A stretch of DNA of 25,022 bases from a virus: the IMG/VR virus record IMGVR_UViG_3300032289_001881, positions 1-25,022 of that record; one strand, 5' to 3'. Below, in pieces: positions 22,883 to 25,022 of this stretch; within the stretch, counting starts at the first letter, position 1, and each line of letters opens with the position of its first letter. The notes under the pieces were generated by a model. It saw nothing but the letters and a program-made list of their open reading frames with translations, searched no databases and was not told the DNA's origin. The translations under genes and the position numbers were made by a program.

Positions 22883-23535
22883 TTTTAATCACAGGGGAAA
22901 ACCGTATCGGTAAGACAACTTTTGCGAGGGAACTCGCAAAGTTGTTGAACCTGCCGGTTTATGGATTTGCGGACCAGGTTCGTGAAGACATCTATCGTCA
23001 GATTTATCGTTTCAAGTTTCATCATCTTCGTCAAGAGGATATATTCAAACACACCAATGAATGGATAAAGCTATTTGAAGTACATAGAAAAAGTCTTTGG
23101 AAGTTCTTGGATGAGAACACCGAGGTTAAGGAAAGACTTCGGGAGGATATTGTTGCTTATGCACAGTCCATGAAAGTGCTTCACGGAGATGACTACTGGG
23201 CGCAACGGTTGTTCAAAAATCACGATGATGCGAACAACGCTATCATCCATGACTTCCGGTTTGATGAGGAGTGGCACTCTATCATGGCCCAGAAGAACAA
23301 GAACAGGGGTAGTTACCATGTCAACCCGGACGGTCGTCCTATTGTTATTGTTTTGTACAACGGTCGGTGGGATAATGTACTTGATGGCAACAATTTGTTG
23401 TTCAGTGTAGATGTGCGAAAAGCTATTCTTAATGGTTGTATTGGCCATTACATGGACAAGGATAACCCCGAAGAGTTTATGGCTGCTGTTAAAGAGTGTG
23501 CTGATTACATCAAAAGAAATAACCTGGTCAAATGA
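22879..23535 (+). CDS. Deoxynucleoside monophosphate kinase-like protein
   Basis: A P-loop kinase, GENRIGKTT (6-14). FADQVREDIYRQ (31-42) matches the position of the base/sugar-binding helix of phage dNMP kinases, and DDYWAQRLFK with AIIHDFRFDEEW further along matches the family's substrate-closing block. The length of 218 aa fits. It would phosphorylate dNMPs in the same pathway as NrdB and ThyX. Coupled by ATGA to both neighbours. Confidence 0.8.
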   Translation: MILITGENRIGKTTFARELAKLLNLPVYGFADQVREDIYRQIYRFKFHHLRQEDIFKHTNEWIKLFEVHRKSLWKFLDENTEVKERLREDIVAYAQSMKVLHGDDYWAQRLFKNHDDANNAIIHDFRFDEEWHSIMAQKNKNRGSYHVNPDGRPIVIVLYNGRWDNVLDGNNLLFSVDVRKAILNGCIGHYMDKDNPEEFMAAVKECADYIKRNNLVK

Positions 23536-23999
23536 AAGCAATTTTTGTTATTGGTGTACCGCGTAGCGGTAAGACAGCATGGACACTTGAGCGAATGAAA
23601 GATGTCAAGAACGTCGTTAGAATCTGCAACGAAGACATCCGACTTGCTCTAACTGGTCTTGACAGAGATGCACTCACAAAAAGTGATCTCCGGCTAAAGG
23701 AAACCTTAGAGTTTATGATCCGGGAGTTCTGGAATGAACTTTCGTATCGAGGGGTAAACTTGATTTTTGACGACTGTAACTTGAATTGGAAAGAGCTGTA
23801 TGAAAAATCTACCGAACTGTCTTTGGCAGGTAACGAGGTAGAGTTTCACATAATGCCGCTCAACGATTTTAATCCGATTGACAGTAGAGATCACAAACAG
23901 CTCAAGAATTACAAAACCATGATAGAACGGTTGGATACCAAGTACTTCATGGACTTTTGTGATGCGTACGATGTAAGAGTTTATCACATCAAATCTTAA
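23532..23999 (+). CDS. Polynucleotide kinase-like P-loop protein
   Basis: The P-loop GVPRSGKT (8-15), the RICNEDIRLALTG block (30-42) and LIFDDCNLN (76-84) fit the kinase domain of T4 polynucleotide kinase and related AAA_33 proteins, which phosphorylate 5'-OH ends of DNA or RNA. There is no phosphatase domain. At 155 aa only the kinase core is present. Role in nick or RNA repair is inferred. Confidence 0.75.
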   Translation: MKAIFVIGVPRSGKTAWTLERMKDVKNVVRICNEDIRLALTGLDRDALTKSDLRLKETLEFMIREFWNELSYRGVNLIFDDCNLNWKELYEKSTELSLAGNEVEFHIMPLNDFNPIDSRDHKQLKNYKTMIERLDTKYFMDFCDAYDVRVYHIKS

Positions 24000-24003
24000 A
24001 CCC

Positions 24004-24261
24004 ATGTACATTCTACTTACCAGATCGGAGGATAACGAACATCCTCGAGTGTCTATCTTTTCTGACTTTGACTCAATGAATTTTGAGTACAATCTGTTTG
24101 TCGAAGAAAACATGATTGTGGATCCACCGAAGGTGGATAAGGATGAGTGGGATCAACCGGATAAATCTACAGCCTTCCTGTACCTCCGAGGACCCAAGCA
24201 AGAGCGATTCTATATTGAAATCGCAAAGAGAAATTGTCCATGTAACACAAAACCGTTCTAA
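24004..24261 (+). CDS. Small hypothetical protein, 85 aa
   Basis: Unknown. It starts MYILLTRSEDNEHPRVSIFSD, with a likely beta-alpha layout, and ends with KRNCPCNTKPF, a short Cys-x-Cys. The ATG at 24004 follows a leader CATCAAATCTTAAACCC. It ends directly at the ThyX start without a gap. Confidence 0.65.
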   Translation: MYILLTRSEDNEHPRVSIFSDFDSMNFEYNLFVEENMIVDPPKVDKDEWDQPDKSTAFLYLRGPKQERFYIEIAKRNCPCNTKPF

Positions 24262-25007
24262 ATGAACCTTCCTTTTGAACCAAGAGTTCTGGAGGATTCG
24301 GTTGCGGACACAGGAACTGGAACACTGGAGCGTCTAACGACGTTCCTTGTTCCTTTTCCGACTGTCAAGTTAGCCGAACTCCGAACCCATCGTACTATTG
24401 TACAGACCGAATCTGAGGAGTTTAGTCTTTCCTCCGGCGAGAACTACCTGTCGATGAACGCTAATTCCAGTAGAGCTATTCCCCTGGAGCGTCAGATCAA
24501 ACAGGTTGAGGAAATGCCGTTTGAACCTATTTGGACAATGAACCAAAAGGGTATGTCCGGGAAAGAAGCACCTAAGCAAATGGCTGATAGAGCTTCTCAA
24601 CAGTGGCACAGTGCCAGGGCTTTTGCACTTACCAGATCTAAAGCACTCTTGGACTTGGGTATTCATAAACAGGATGCTGCGCTGTTGCTGAACCCTTTCT
24701 CGTGGACGGTGTGTATCCTTACCGCTTCTGAATGGCATTGGGATCACTTCTTCAAGCTCCGGTGTGACGAAAACGTGTACCCGGCAGTTAGGGTTATTGC
24801 AGAGAAGATGAAAGAAGCCATGAGGGTTAGTTCGGTGCATTTTGTTCACGAGGGATGGCACACTGCTTTTAATCGTGAAACGAATCATATTTTAGCAGAT
24901 TGTCCGGTAAGTATGAATCCGGAAACCCGCAGGTTGGTCTCCAATGCCGTCTCAATGTCGATGTGTGCGATGATCAGCTACGACACTCACCAAAGGGAGG
25001 AGAGCTT
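24262..25007 (+). CDS. thyX: Flavin-dependent thymidylate synthase ThyX, 3'-truncated
   Basis: Makes dTMP from dUMP using methylenetetrahydrofolate and FAD. ELRTHR (39-44) and LSMNANSSRAIP (63-74) together form the ThyX motif of the phage subgroup, which normally reads as one block of the type THRxxSxNxxSSRAIP. Here about 18 residues (45-62, IVQTESEEFSLSSGE...) stand between the halves. HEGWHTAF and a C-terminal SMCAMISYDTHQ follow. The gene starts immediately after the previous stop. About 248 codons are real; the last codons before the contig end are adapter sequence. Confidence 0.88.
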
Positions 25008-25022
25008 AGATCGGAAGAGCAC
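25008..25022 (+). other. Illumina adapter sequence at contig end
   Basis: AGATCGGAAGAGCAC is the exact start of the TruSeq-type adapter. It is a sequencing artefact, not phage DNA, and it shows that the contig ended in adapter read-through. Confidence 0.93.

Noticed and set aside
24370-24888. 172-aa ORF on the - strand
   Set aside because: It lies opposite the ThyX gene, which has clear family motifs.
1-25022. CRISPR array, insertion sequence or integrase
   Set aside because: No regularly spaced repeats, transposase-like motifs or integrase motifs are visible.

Overview
The window is one strand of a tailed-phage-like genome: every supported gene lies on the + strand, genes are packed head to tail, and many neighbours overlap by the 4 nt ATGA/GTGA or by 1 nt. 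The contents are those of a lytic phage DNA-metabolism module: ribonucleotide reductase small subunit, sliding clamp, family B DNA polymerase, SF2 helicase, DnaB-like helicase, primase, SSB-like proteins, Sak4-like ATPase, exonuclease, RusA resolvase, uracil-DNA glycosylase, nucleotide kinases and ThyX. No terminase, capsid or tail gene is present, so the phage cannot be placed in a family from this window. A host in Bacteroidota is the best guess. Start codons lack Shine-Dalgarno sequences and sit behind A/T-rich leaders, and the best intergenic promoter matches the Bacteroides TTTG-N19-21-TAnnTTTG form. A crAss-like or other Bacteroidota caudovirus is possible but unproven.

Layout. 1-147: tRNA-like 3' fragment and spacer. 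148-2024: four accessory proteins of unknown function, three of which look like widespread phage conserved hypotheticals. 2025-2330: the only long non-coding gap. It holds a terminator, two 29-bp palindromes that each contain a promoter -7 box at the same offset, and a 15-bp palindrome just before nrdB. 2331-6425: nrdB, a spore-photoproduct-lyase-like radical SAM protein, a small hypothetical, a DnaN-type clamp and an SSB-like protein. 6505-8917: hypotheticals. 8914-11916: family B polymerase with a C-terminal clamp-binding peptide, a secreted SleB-like wall hydrolase and an acidic-tailed protein. 11985-15721: a probably fused hypothetical, SF2 helicase, DnaB-like helicase and a run of very small proteins, two of which are below the usual ORF length cut-off. 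15724-18137: Sak4-like ATPase, large SSB-like protein and primase. 18134-22882: small proteins, UDG, RusA and a PD-(D/E)XK exonuclease. 22879-end: dNMP kinase-like and polynucleotide kinase-like proteins, a small protein, and ThyX cut off by the contig end.

How the genes work together. NrdB, the dNMP kinase-like protein and ThyX feed dNTP synthesis. Primase, DnaB-like helicase, PolB, clamp and SSB-like proteins make up a replisome. Sak4-like ATPase with its neighbouring SSB-like protein, the exonuclease and RusA form a recombination set. UDG, the radical SAM protein and PNK suggest DNA or RNA repair. Six hairpin terminators break the region into transcription units.

Caveat: the last 15 bases (25008-25022) equal the start of the Illumina adapter, so the 3' end of the contig, including the last ThyX codons, is an artefact.
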